Below are positions 14,395-23,453 of a stretch of DNA of 64,000 nt, piece by piece. Location: the NCBI GenBank assembly GCA_001784175.1, contig MFPR01000020.1, positions 186,001 to 250,000 on the forward strand, read 5' to 3'. Source of the stretch: Candidatus Lindowbacteria bacterium RIFCSPLOWO2_12_FULL_62_27. Lineage in GTDB: Bacteria > Lindowbacteria > 2-12-FULL-62-27. The translations under genes were made by a program, and so were the position numbers. Numbering within the stretch: the stretch's first letter is position 1; every line of letters starts with the position of its first letter. The notes under the pieces are model-generated. The model had not been told where the DNA came from. It saw only the letters and a program-made list of their open reading frames with translations, and ran no database searches.

Positions 14395-16539
14395 GTGAGG
14401 CGCCTGTCACGTGAGGTCGTGTGTTGCGTGCTGCTCGTACTTGGGAGTGGGGTGGCGATCGCGGCGCCGCTGTTTCAGGAAACATTCGATGGGCCCGCGG
14501 CTCTCGGGAATGCTGCGTTTGACACACAATTCCTGACGGGGCGAGTCCAGGCCGGCGCGCTTCATCTGTTCTACTCGACTGAGCCCAACAGCCAACCCAA
14601 TGCGCTCTCCTGCATGTTGCCGGCCGTTTCCCGCCCGCCGGAGGAGCGCCGGACGGTCCTCCATTTCGGTGGCGGCGGCGCGGATGTCTCCAACAGCGTC
14701 TTCGTTTCCTATGCTGTCGGCCCCGGTGACGGGCTCTCCCTGATTCCCTTCCCCTACGGGCCACTGGCCAACGGCGCCTCCGGGTATCGGGCCGGGTACG
14801 TCATCCGGTTTCTGCGGCATGGCGACGGGACCAACGAGATCGAAATCTATCGTAACGATACGGGATGGATCAGGAAACTCCTCAACGACTGGCTGCCGTC
14901 CAATCCTGTCCGAACCCTCCGCCGGATCGACATCCGGCACAGGCGTAACGGAGAACATCTCATCGCGGTCCGGTTCGATACGGGAGTGGCCTACGAAAGA
15001 ACGTATCGCTTCATCGATGCGTCCTTCCCGCCCGGCAATCTGTATCGCGGGATTCAGTTCATCGCGAAGGCCCATTCGGCCATGAAAACGGAGTTGACCT
15101 ACCAGACGGACACGTGGATCGTCGTCGACGAATACGGTCCGGGCGCTCGCCGCCCGGAACCGCGAAACGAGCCGGCGGCACGCGCGATTCAGAAGCCTTC
15201 GGCTCCGATGGAAGAAATGGTGGCCCGGGCTGAGTCGCTTTTTGCGCAGTCCGATACCCAATCGGCCGCGGATCTCTGCCTGCAGATTTTGAATCAGGAC
15301 GGCGATCACGCGGACGCGCAGGACATGCTCGGAAGAATCGAACGCCTGTCCGGAAACTTGTCGGACGCCCACCGGCTTCTTTCTCGCGCCTTGGATGCGC
15401 GACGGCGCGCCTATCCGCCGGACCATCCCAAGGTCGCGGAAAGCATGCTCCATCTGGCAGGCTTGTTCGCCGCGCGGGATTCGGCCCGTGCGGACTCGCT
15501 CTATCAGGGCGCGGTGGAGATCATGGAAAAACGGCTCGGGACCTCGCACCCCGACCTGGTCCCGTTCCTGCACGAACAGGCAAGATTCCATGAATATCAG
15601 AAAACATTTTCAAAAGCCGGGCCCATGTATCTGCGGATCCTGTCCATATTGGAAAACTCATACGGTCTCCGCGATCTTCGGCTCCTGCCGGTCCTGACCG
15701 ATGTGGGAAAACTGTGCGCGGTCACCAAACAGTACGCGCCGTCCGACTCGTTTCTCAGCCGCGCGCTGGAGATCGGGCAGACGGCGTACGGCGAAACTCA
15801 TCCGGCGGTCATCACCGCCCTTCAGGCCCTGGAGCTTCTTTATGAACTCCAGCACCTCGACGACAAAAGCGAACCGGTCTACCGCCGGCTGATCGAGTTT
15901 CAGACGCGCCGCTCGGGCGACCTGACCCACACCGCGCGGCGAATGAACAATCTCGGCATGATCTACCAGCGCAAAAGCCACTTCCAGGATGCGGAAACCA
16001 TGTTCCTGAAATCGATCGAAACATGGACACGCGCCATGGGGCCGGGCTACTTCGAACTGCCCGACATCCTCGGCAACCTCAGCCTTCTCTACCAGGCGAC
16101 GGGACAGTTGGAGAAAGCCGAAGCCGTGTATCTGCGCGGCCTGGAGATCAGAAAAAAAGAACAGGGGACCAACCATCCGGAGGTGGCCCGGACCCTCAAC
16201 AACCTGGCCACCCTCAATCATCAACTGAAAAGATTCGATCGGGCCATCCAGTATTATCAGGAGGCGCTCGCCGCCCTCGATAACGCGACCGACCCCGAGG
16301 TCGTCAATCAGGCCCATGTCTGCTACCAGTTGCTGACGCTCTATTCGGCGCGGGACCAGTACCTGGCGGCGGAACAGGCGGGCCGGCGCGCATTGAGCGT
16401 ATTTGAAAAAGAAGAGGCGACGCTCCGGCCCCACCTCCTCGCCACCCTCCGCGCCCTCTCCCGCCTCTACGACAAAATGGGCCGGTCGATGGAGGCTTCC
16501 TACTTTGCCCATCGCGCAGGAATGATTGAAATGCGGTAA
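14395..16539 (+). CDS. Exported TPR protein with an N-terminal beta domain
   Basis: 714 residues. The GTG start gives a signal peptide (basic RRLSRE then VVCCVLLVLGSGVAIAAP). Residues 25-250 form a beta-rich domain resembling a laminin-G/concanavalin-like jelly roll (FQETFDGPAALG, VRFDTGVAYERTYRF), which often binds sugars. From about 270 on there are at least ten TPR units of the kinesin-light-chain type (TPR_10/12), e.g. VARTLNNLATLNHQLKRFD. It is probably periplasmic or at the surface. Longer frames upstream are antisense to the EamA gene. It converges on the Crp-type regulator with 34 bp between them. Confidence 0.8.
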   Translation: MRRLSREVVCCVLLVLGSGVAIAAPLFQETFDGPAALGNAAFDTQFLTGRVQAGALHLFYSTEPNSQPNALSCMLPAVSRPPEERRTVLHFGGGGADVSNSVFVSYAVGPGDGLSLIPFPYGPLANGASGYRAGYVIRFLRHGDGTNEIEIYRNDTGWIRKLLNDWLPSNPVRTLRRIDIRHRRNGEHLIAVRFDTGVAYERTYRFIDASFPPGNLYRGIQFIAKAHSAMKTELTYQTDTWIVVDEYGPGARRPEPRNEPAARAIQKPSAPMEEMVARAESLFAQSDTQSAADLCLQILNQDGDHADAQDMLGRIERLSGNLSDAHRLLSRALDARRRAYPPDHPKVAESMLHLAGLFAARDSARADSLYQGAVEIMEKRLGTSHPDLVPFLHEQARFHEYQKTFSKAGPMYLRILSILENSYGLRDLRLLPVLTDVGKLCAVTKQYAPSDSFLSRALEIGQTAYGETHPAVITALQALELLYELQHLDDKSEPVYRRLIEFQTRRSGDLTHTARRMNNLGMIYQRKSHFQDAETMFLKSIETWTRAMGPGYFELPDILGNLSLLYQATGQLEKAEAVYLRGLEIRKKEQGTNHPEVARTLNNLATLNHQLKRFDRAIQYYQEALAALDNATDPEVVNQAHVCYQLLTLYSARDQYLAAEQAGRRALSVFEKEEATLRPHLLATLRALSRLYDKMGRSMEASYFAHRAGMIEMR

Positions 16540-16573
16540 CGGATGCGGGTATATCTACGTGCTGAAAACTCAA

Positions 16574-17305
16574 TCAGGAGAGGCCGGACGGGAGGGCGCT
16601 GAAAAAATAGCCCATGCGTTCGGAGAAATCATGGTCAATCGGATCGACGTGGGATTTGAGCCATTCCCGGTCGATCGTGATTTTGGTGGGGCGGTGTTCC
16701 AGAACGCCCCTGTCCTCCAGTTCCTTGAGGATGCGGTTGACATGCTGGCGACTGACATTCAACATCGCCGCCATCTGAGACTGGGGCATCCTTCGCCGGA
16801 TTACAATCTGGTTTCCCTCGAGTTTGCCGAATTTTTCCGACTGGTACAGCAAAAACATCGCGAGACGGGTGGAGGCCTGGTCATCCCCCTGTCCCAGGAC
16901 AAAAATCTTGATGATGGTCGCAAAATCCTTCAACAGCCGGACGGACAGGTCCGGGATTTTCAAAAACACGTTGAAAAACGAATCCCTTGATAATTTGAGC
17001 AATTTGGAATCGGTTAGGGCGGCGGCGTTCAGGTAATACTTCTCAAAAAACGCCTCGCCCGTGCCGACGAGGTCGCCCGGTTTCAATACCACGATGTGGT
17101 GCTTCTTCCCGTCCCGCGTGTATTTGAAAAGTTCGATGCTTCCTTCGACGATGACATACACGGCGGTCACGTCATCCTCTTCAAAATAAAGAGGGCGTTT
17201 CTGTCTGACCGCGATGGGTTCAAACCTCCCCGCCAATTTTTGAAGATCCCCCTTCGCGCAGGATGCGAATACCGGCAGGGACTTCAGGAGTTTTTCATCG
17301 ACCAC
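16574..17305 (-). CDS. Crp/Fnr-family transcription regulator
   Basis: 243 residues. The cyclic-nucleotide-binding fold spans residues 10-125 (YVIVEGSIELFKY, VVLKPGDLVGTGEAFF). The C-terminal winged helix contains MPQSQMAAMLNVSRQHVNRI (about 180-200), the recognition helix. No N-terminal Cys cluster is seen, so it is not a classical FNR iron-sulfur sensor. Residues expected in the cAMP pocket are not clearly conserved, so the ligand is unknown. The GTG start is 6 bp from a -10 box. It lies just downstream of the amidohydrolase gene, whose promoter region contains a Crp-like palindrome. Confidence 0.9.
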   Translation of the reverse strand: MVDEKLLKSLPVFASCAKGDLQKLAGRFEPIAVRQKRPLYFEEDDVTAVYVIVEGSIELFKYTRDGKKHHIVVLKPGDLVGTGEAFFEKYYLNAAALTDSKLLKLSRDSFFNVFLKIPDLSVRLLKDFATIIKIFVLGQGDDQASTRLAMFLLYQSEKFGKLEGNQIVIRRRMPQSQMAAMLNVSRQHVNRILKELEDRGVLEHRPTKITIDREWLKSHVDPIDHDFSERMGYFFSALPSGLS

Positions 17306-17311
17306 GGAACT

Positions 17312-17341
17312 TTCCTATCAGATCATTTCCGCTCGTGTAAA
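17312..17341 (-). promoter_or_regulatory. Promoter of the Crp/Fnr-family gene
   Basis: Minus strand TTTACA, 18 bp, TAGGAA, with 6 bp to the GTG at 17305. Confidence 0.45.
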
Positions 17342-17357
17342 GAAGCCGATGAGACCT

Positions 17358-18872
17358 TCAGAACTGCACCGCCCACGTTGCGGCCGGCTCATCGTCGTAA
17401 ACGGTCGATGCCCCCTGCGCGTCCGGCGCGAGCCAGTCGGCGTCGAGATCGTCGTTGACCTGAATCCGGTATCGGAGCTGCGTTCCGGCCGCCTGCGCCG
17501 GCATCGACGCCTTCCAGTAGGCATATCGCCCGAATCTCGCGGTGATTTTCATCGGCGCCCAGTTCCAGGTCGCGCCGCCGTTGGTTGTGTACTTCACGTT
17601 CGCGCTGGTCAAGTCGCGGTCCGCGGCCCGCACCGACACGTTGAACGGCGTTCCCGGGCCGGGCTGAACGGGGAACCGGTATGTCTCGCCGAGGCCGTCC
17701 GGTGCGGCAGCGGGATCATGCAGGAGAGGATTCCACCAGACGTCGTTGTCATTTTCCGCGAGTTGAAACAGGGACTTGGTGTTTTTCCACATCACGTTCT
17801 CAAAAATGCCGGGCGCGAGATTGTATTGAAGGTTCGCATAGACCTGCTCGTAGGATTCCACGCCCTCCACGTTCATGTTCCGGTAATGGTCCTCTCCGTC
17901 TGTAGAAGCGTCCGAACCGAAGATCACCTTGTTGGATCCCGCAATGGAAATTTCCTCGATACAGTGATTTCCCGTGTTCCATGACAATTCGATATGGTAA
18001 TTGGGCACGCTGTTCGCGTACCCGGCCGACCGTTGCCGCCCGCCGTCATTCGGACCCATGTAGACATGGTAGGCGACAACTTTGACATTGGGAAAACGCA
18101 GAGCGAGGTTCCGGATGCGGTCAGGATCCGCGATGCCGGGACCGGCGTGGATGACCATCGGGACATTGTAGCGCTCGGCCAGCCTCATGAACGGGTCCAT
18201 CCTCGCGTCATCGGCCGGGACGCCGTAGCTGTCGGGATGATATTTGATGCCCACAAACCCACGGTCGCGAAGGTAGGTTTCCACTTCGCTGACGGATACG
18301 GATCCCGCGGACGGATTGGCCCAGGCCAGCCCCCTCAACCAGGAATATCGGGCCACCCAGTAGTCCGTCTGGGTGTTGTCCATCCAGGACGTCAACGCGA
18401 GGTCGACGCCGAAACTCTGGGTGGAGGTGAGATACGAATTTGGGGTGAGACGGGAAAATCCCGCCGAAGGGCCGTCGCCGATGTGGGTATGGGCGTCGAT
18501 GATCCGGGTGTTCAGCCGTCGTTTGAAGTCTCGATTGAAATTATTGTCCCAGGCGGAACCATTGGTAAAAACGAAATTGATTTCTCTTCTTCCATAGGCG
18601 TTCATCAGAACGATTTCCCACCATCCGTTGCCGCGTCGGGTCATCGCCGACGTCGCGGGAGACTGCCACCCATCGTATCCGAAATGCAATGAAACGTTGG
18701 CGGAATTTGCGAGATCTCCCCTGTAATATACAGTGAGTTTGCCCTGCCCGAGCGCGCTCCGGTCGATATCCACCGGGATTGCGCCGGGCTGGTAGCCCAT
18801 GCCGACAGATGCCTGCATCAACAGAAAAACGGTCGCCATCATCAGCCATTTTCCACCGGTCGCGATTTTCAT
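17358..18872 (-). CDS. Secreted amidohydrolase with carbohydrate-binding-like module
   Basis: 504 residues. A signal peptide (MMATVFLLMQASVGMG) is followed by a CBM25-like beta domain (TVYYRGDLANSANVSLHFGY, about 46-65). A TIM-barrel amidohydrolase domain comes next: RIIDAHTHIG carries the first two metal His (about 125), IKYHP is in the middle, MVIHAGPG is the third His region and GSDAS carries the catalytic Asp (about 318). The last 110 residues form another beta module (VSVRAADRDLTSANVKYTTNG). A GGGAGGA Shine-Dalgarno precedes the ATG. The fusion of a sugar-binding-type module to an amidohydrolase suggests action on a polysaccharide-linked or surface substrate; the actual substrate is unknown. 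Confidence 0.85.
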   Translation of the reverse strand: MKIATGGKWLMMATVFLLMQASVGMGYQPGAIPVDIDRSALGQGKLTVYYRGDLANSANVSLHFGYDGWQSPATSAMTRRGNGWWEIVLMNAYGRREINFVFTNGSAWDNNFNRDFKRRLNTRIIDAHTHIGDGPSAGFSRLTPNSYLTSTQSFGVDLALTSWMDNTQTDYWVARYSWLRGLAWANPSAGSVSVSEVETYLRDRGFVGIKYHPDSYGVPADDARMDPFMRLAERYNVPMVIHAGPGIADPDRIRNLALRFPNVKVVAYHVYMGPNDGGRQRSAGYANSVPNYHIELSWNTGNHCIEEISIAGSNKVIFGSDASTDGEDHYRNMNVEGVESYEQVYANLQYNLAPGIFENVMWKNTKSLFQLAENDNDVWWNPLLHDPAAAPDGLGETYRFPVQPGPGTPFNVSVRAADRDLTSANVKYTTNGGATWNWAPMKITARFGRYAYWKASMPAQAAGTQLRYRIQVNDDLDADWLAPDAQGASTVYDDEPAATWAVQF

Positions 18873-18994
18873 GTCGTTGTTCCTCCCAGATACTCGGTTT
18901 TCGCGGCTGTACGGCCGCGCGAGAAGCGTTGTGTCGTTTCGCGTCTCTGGGTGAAATCTATCGCGATGGAGGCGTGTTGTCAGTCACATGCGTT

Positions 18995-19010
18995 TGTCAC
19001 CTATGTGACA
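18995..19010. promoter_or_regulatory. Palindromic operator candidate upstream of the amidohydrolase
   Basis: TGTCAC, 4 bp, GTGACA: a perfect 6 bp inverted repeat in the 161 bp gap between the PBP1 stop and the amidohydrolase start, about 125 bp upstream of the latter. The neighbouring Crp/Fnr-family regulator is a plausible binder. Confidence 0.35.
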
Positions 19011-19033
19011 TCTGCCGGGTTCGGCGCCTGTTA

Positions 19034-21280
19034 TCAGAAACGGAATATTTTTTTAAGCCAGCCGCTGATCCCCCCGGCGTGGAGCCGGCATTGGATCTTA
19101 GGCTCGGTTCCCGCCAGAAAATATTCCCGCTTGACACGGATGCAGCCGGATCGCGCCAGCTCTCCGCTGGCCAGGTCGACTTTCGCTTCAACCACATCTG
19201 CGGCGCTCGGAAACGCCATGTCCGGCCGGTCGCGCAGGGCGCGCTCCATGAACTGCGCCCAGATCGGCAACGCTACCTGCGCGCCGGTCAGCTTGAGCGG
19301 GCGCGGCAGGTCGTGGCCGACCCACACGCCGCACAGAAGCTCGGGCGTGTAGCCGATAAACCAGGCGTCGCGGTAGCTGTCATTGGTGCCGGTCTTGCCG
19401 GCGCCGATTCTGTGAAATCCCCAATCCCTCGCCCAACGCGCCGTGCCTTCCTTCACAACCCCCGACAGCGCGTCGTTGACCAGAAAGGCGACCGCAGAAC
19501 TCACGACGACGTCGGTGACGACGGCGTTTTCCTCCACCGGCTCCCCCCGGTGATTGTACACCGCCACGATGCTCCGCTCGGCCGGCAACGCGCCCATGTT
19601 GGCCCAGGCCGAATAGGCGCGCGTGAGTTCGAGCAGGCTCACTTCCATCGATCCCAGCGCAAGAGACGGCACCGGGAGCAGCGGACTTTCGATGCCGAGC
19701 CGGCGCGCCACTTCAACAACCTTCGGAAGGCCCACGCGCATCGCCGCCCGGACGGTCGGGATGTTGATGGAATGCGTCATCATCTCCCGCAGCGTCACGG
19801 GGCCGCGAAACGCGCTGTCGAAATTTTGCGGGGTCCAGGTGTCCGTCCAGTCGGCCATCGTCAGCGGGGTGTCGTCCTCCATCGAGATCAGGGTGAGACC
19901 GTTTTCGAGCGCGGCGGTCAGGACAAAAGGTTTGAACGCCGACCCGGGCTGGCGGCGCGCCTGAACGGCGCGGTTGAACTGGCTCTCCTGATAATTTTTC
20001 CCGCCCACCATCGACAGAATGTCGCCGGTCCGAGGGTCCATCGCGACCAGCGCCGATTGAAACTCGCACCGGCGCGCCAGCTCCTCGGCGGCGGCCTGAA
20101 GATGGGCGTCCAGCGTCGTGAAGATGGAGAATCCCTGCGTGTTCAGCGCCGTCGGGTTGTACCTGCTGCCGAGCACGCTGTGTACGTAACTCAGAAAATA
20201 GGGCGCCCGGCGGCCGGGCGCGGTTCGGACGCCTGCCGTTTCGATCGGTTCGTGGATGGCTTGATCATAGTCCGCCTCCGAAATGAATTGCTGGTCCAGC
20301 ATGCTCCTGAGGACCACGTCCCGGCGTTTTTTCGCCAGCGGCAAATTGAGGTACGGCGAATACAGATTGGGCGCTCGAATGAGCCCCGCCAGAAGCGCCG
20401 ATTCGGCCAGGCTGAGACCGGCCGCCTTCTTGCCGAAATACAGGTCCGCCGCCTCCTCCACCCCGAAGACGTTCACCGGCCCGCGCTGCCCGAGATAAAT
20501 CTGGTTGAGATACATCTCCATGATTTCAGCTTTCGAGTAGCGCCCCTCCAGCGCAATGGCCAGACCCATCTCCAGAATCTTGCGATGCAGCGTCCGCCTC
20601 CTCGTGAGAAATAAATTCCGCGCCAGTTGCTGGGTCACGGTGCTGCCGCCTTGCGCAAACCGCCGCGCCCGGAGGTTCTGCCACGCCGCACGGGCAACGC
20701 CCCTGGGATCCACGCCCCGATGAGAATAAAATCGCCGGTCTTCAATCGCAATCACCGCTTGCACCAGCGCCGGCGGCAGATTCTGCAGCGGGATCCACTT
20801 CCGCGACTCGTAGCTCGATGAAAACGTCCCCAGCACGATCGGGTCCAGCGTCAGCGTGTCCAGAAATTCGTCCGCCGACCGGTCGACGATCCGATCCACA
20901 CCGCGATCCGAAAACGCGATCTCCAGGGCGTTTCCCCTTCCAAGCTTTCCCGGGTACTCGAAGGCCCGCCGGACGACAAACAACGTCCGGCCCTTGACGA
21001 GATACTGACCGGGCTCCAGCGGCCCGCTTCGCACCGCCGCGTACTCGGCGCCCTTCAGATGCTCGAGCACCGCCGGCAGGGAGGTGCCCGACTCCGCCGT
21101 CAGCGTGAGCGGCGCGCTGTAGACGCGGCTCGGAAACGTCCAGCCCTTTCTCGTGCTGTGCAGTTCCGCCAGGCCGGCGATGTGCATGTAGTAATACCAG
21201 CCAAGGAATGTCGCCACCGCGAGCAGGACAACGACCGCGCCGGACAGAACGTATCGAGTGACCCGCCGGAAGGCTTTCAT
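19034..21280 (-). CDS. Bifunctional penicillin-binding protein 1 (PBP1B-like)
   Basis: 748 residues. Polymerises and crosslinks peptidoglycan in the periplasm. An N-terminal anchor (about 12-32) precedes a UB2H-like region (PSRVYSAPLTL). The GT51 glycosyltransferase has its catalytic Glu in IEDRRFYSHRG (about 181) and GGSTVTQQLARN (about 215). The transpeptidase has PGSAFKP (SxxK, about 445), HSINIPT (SxN, about 505) and GAGKTGTNDSYRDAW (KTG, about 650). The ATG at 21280 lies 10 bp from a possible -10 box; an upstream ATG at 21295 is in frame. The UB2H-like region suggests PBP1B type, which in other bacteria needs an outer membrane lipoprotein activator. Confidence 0.92.
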   Translation of the reverse strand: MKAFRRVTRYVLSGAVVVLLAVATFLGWYYYMHIAGLAELHSTRKGWTFPSRVYSAPLTLTAESGTSLPAVLEHLKGAEYAAVRSGPLEPGQYLVKGRTLFVVRRAFEYPGKLGRGNALEIAFSDRGVDRIVDRSADEFLDTLTLDPIVLGTFSSSYESRKWIPLQNLPPALVQAVIAIEDRRFYSHRGVDPRGVARAAWQNLRARRFAQGGSTVTQQLARNLFLTRRRTLHRKILEMGLAIALEGRYSKAEIMEMYLNQIYLGQRGPVNVFGVEEAADLYFGKKAAGLSLAESALLAGLIRAPNLYSPYLNLPLAKKRRDVVLRSMLDQQFISEADYDQAIHEPIETAGVRTAPGRRAPYFLSYVHSVLGSRYNPTALNTQGFSIFTTLDAHLQAAAEELARRCEFQSALVAMDPRTGDILSMVGGKNYQESQFNRAVQARRQPGSAFKPFVLTAALENGLTLISMEDDTPLTMADWTDTWTPQNFDSAFRGPVTLREMMTHSINIPTVRAAMRVGLPKVVEVARRLGIESPLLPVPSLALGSMEVSLLELTRAYSAWANMGALPAERSIVAVYNHRGEPVEENAVVTDVVVSSAVAFLVNDALSGVVKEGTARWARDWGFHRIGAGKTGTNDSYRDAWFIGYTPELLCGVWVGHDLPRPLKLTGAQVALPIWAQFMERALRDRPDMAFPSAADVVEAKVDLASGELARSGCIRVKREYFLAGTEPKIQCRLHAGGISGWLKKIFRF

Positions 21281-21290
21281 ATCCAAGGAT

Positions 21291-21320
21291 AGCATGGCCT
21301 CTGTTAAGGCATGCGGTCAA
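21291..21320 (-). promoter_or_regulatory. Candidate PBP1 promoter
   Basis: Minus strand TTGACC, 18 bp, CATGCT, with 10 bp to the ATG at 21280. The -10 is weak. Confidence 0.3.
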
Positions 21321-21428
21321 GTCAAACCGCTTGATCCAGTCGCGCTCCAATGTTTACATGCTGTTGTGAATCCGGTTGTTTCTCTAGGACGGGAAAGGGC
21401 CGCGCGGGCACTGGCGGTCAGGACTCCC

Positions 21429-23453
21429 ATGGCGTCCGAGTATGCGGATCTCTTCGGCGAGGTGAGCGTAAACGGTCACGCCCTTCGAGTGGATGTCGCC
21501 ATCGCAGAGCTGACTCGCGAATTTCAATCGCGGTTCTGCGAGGTGCTCGCCTCACGGCGCGCGTTTCTTGATCGCGTCGCGACCGGGCGCGCCCGGTATG
21601 GATTCGCCCGCCCGGACGAGCGCTTTGAAGACGCGGACGGGAACGTCAAATCGGCCGCGGATATCCGGCAGGGCATGCTTGATCAGTTCTACGGCAAGGA
21701 CTCCCCCCACCGCTGGCGGTTGAATACCGGCGTCCCCGCGCCGGCTGAAATCGTCCGGCCCGGCCTCCAAGGGACGGGACCGTTTGACGATCTCGGCATG
21801 GCGATGCGCGCCCTGGGCGCCGGCGCGTATGGCGCCGCCTCCTGGATGGCCGACTGGGAGGACGCCGGCAATGACTATCAGGACAAACTCTATCGTGCAT
21901 GGCGCAATCTCAAGGAACTTCTGGCGGGCGACTGGACCGGCCGGACCTGGCGCCACCCGGAAAAGAACAAGGACTACGCGATCGATCTTCCGCATTCTGC
22001 CTGGCCCGTGATTTTTCATCGCGTGCCCGGCATCCACCTGCGCAGTCGCCAACTCACGCTGAGGGGCGCGCCGGTGCCGGCCATTATCCCGGCGCTCGTG
22101 ATGCACACCTTTCACAATTTCGACTCGCAGATCAAAAATCGTTCCGGCATCTATTTTTATGTGCCCAAAATCGAAACCCCGGCTGAGGCCCTGCTCGTGG
22201 CGCGGATCCTCAACGCCATCGAACGCATGATCGGCGCCGCGCGCGGCACGATCAAAATAGAAATGCTCAACGAGCGCGCCCGATACACGGCCTATCAGGA
22301 ACTCATCATGTGGGTCCTCCGCGACTGGCTCATCGGCCCGAACGTAGGCCGCTGGGATTATCTCAACAGCCGCATCGAAATGCTCAAAGACCGGCTGGCC
22401 GGCGTCTTCCCCGATCCTCACACCGTCGGGATGACCGAGCCGTCCATGACCGAATACACGCGCCGCAATGCCCTCCTCACCGCCCTGGTCGGAGGATTTC
22501 CGGTCGGTGGGATGTCGGCCGTGATGAAAAATCCGAAGTCGCCGCCGGACGTGAACCAGAAGGCGGTACGGTCGATCTGGTTCGACAAAATCCGCGAACG
22601 GCTCACCGGCCTCATGCAGATCGACGGCCGGTCCTTCGACCTCTACCGCCAGAGCTGGGTGGCGACGACCGAGGAGGAATATGTGCGGGCCGGCGCGGAA
22701 CCTTTGCAGTCCCCCAAAGACCATTTGCCCGAACTTGTGCGGCGCCTCTCCGACGACGAGCGCGCCCGGCTCCAGGCGCTCGACCTGCTCGATCGCCAGG
22801 GCCGCATCGTCCCCTTCAAGGTCACGCCCGGCGATCTTGCGCCCCGCCGGATGTTCTCGTCCGCCGCATGGCAACGCCTCTTTCGAAGACCGAAAGGTCC
22901 GATCACCGAAAAGGGCCTTCGATACGCCGTCTACATGGCGTCCGAATACATGTTTCAGCAGCTCAACGGAAACAACGCGGCCGCCATCGAGGATTATTTG
23001 AGCGGCAACCGCCTCATGAACGATTTCGCAACCTACGAAATATTCTGGCACTGGCTCTGGACCGCGCTCCATCACGAGTCGCGCCTGACGGAGGCCGGCG
23101 AAAGCACCCGCAAGGGTGAGCGGCTCACGGCCAAACTCATGGCCCGGCTCCTGGACGAACGCAGCGCCGCCGTGAAAGAATACTTCGCCAAACAGGACCG
23201 CGAGGGCGTCCGGAGCCGCTTCGACCGCGCCAAGGCCCCGTTGACGATGGAGATTCTACGCCGGCAACTGTTCCATCCCCGCTGGATCACCTATGGCTCC
23301 CGGGTGCTCCTGTCGGTGATCGAGTCTTCTGCGGCGGAACGCCGGCGGATTCTGGATGCCGTGTTCAGCCGCGGCCGGCCTGCGGCGGCCAGAGAGGCCG
23401 CGGCGTTTGATTTCGTTTACGATTCCCATGATCGGAGGCGCATGCATGGCTAG
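21429..23453 (+). CDS. aceB: Malate synthase (large A-type)
   Basis: 674 residues, longer than the roughly 530 of E. coli malate synthase A. Condenses glyoxylate and acetyl-CoA to malate in the glyoxylate shunt. Recognisable signatures are [17 protein letters not shown] (active-site region), [10 protein letters not shown], and [16 protein letters not shown], which aligns with the family segment carrying the catalytic Asp. The extra length is at the N-terminus and in the [18 protein letters not shown] region. The ATG has an AGGA five bases upstream. A GTG at 21366 is in frame and 6 bp from a weak -10 (TTGATC, 17 bp, TTACAT). It overlaps isocitrate lyase by 8 bp, so both shunt enzymes are coupled. 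Confidence 0.88.
   Translation: MASEYADLFGEVSVNGHALRVDVAIAELTREFQSRFCEVLASRRAFLDRVATGRARYGFARPDERFEDADGNVKSAADIRQGMLDQFYGKDSPHRWRLNTGVPAPAEIVRPGLQGTGPFDDLGMAMRALGAGAYGAASWMADWEDAGNDYQDKLYRAWRNLKELLAGDWTGRTWRHPEKNKDYAIDLPHSAWPVIFHRVPGIHLRSRQLTLRGAPVPAIIPALVMHTFHNFDSQIKNRSGIYFYVPKIETPAEALLVARILNAIERMIGAARGTIKIEMLNERARYTAYQELIMWVLRDWLIGPNVGRWDYLNSRIEMLKDRLAGVFPDPHTVGMTEPSMTEYTRRNALLTALVGGFPVGGMSAVMKNPKSPPDVNQKAVRSIWFDKIRERLTGLMQIDGRSFDLYRQSWVATTEEEYVRAGAEPLQSPKDHLPELVRRLSDDERARLQALDLLDRQGRIVPFKVTPGDLAPRRMFSSAAWQRLFRRPKGPITEKGLRYAVYMASEYMFQQLNGNNAAAIEDYLSGNRLMNDFATYEIFWHWLWTALHHESRLTEAGESTRKGERLTAKLMARLLDERSAAVKEYFAKQDREGVRSRFDRAKAPLTMEILRRQLFHPRWITYGSRVLLSVIESSAAERRRILDAVFSRGRPAAAREAAAFDFVYDSHDRRRMHG

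Noticed and set aside
18779-20614. Plus-strand ORF of 611 residues
   Set aside because: Antisense to PBP1, whose catalytic motifs are complete; it is Arg/His/Gln-rich, as expected of an antisense frame in GC-rich DNA.
21552-23075. Minus-strand ORF of 507 residues
   Set aside because: Antisense to malate synthase, which has clear active-site segments.
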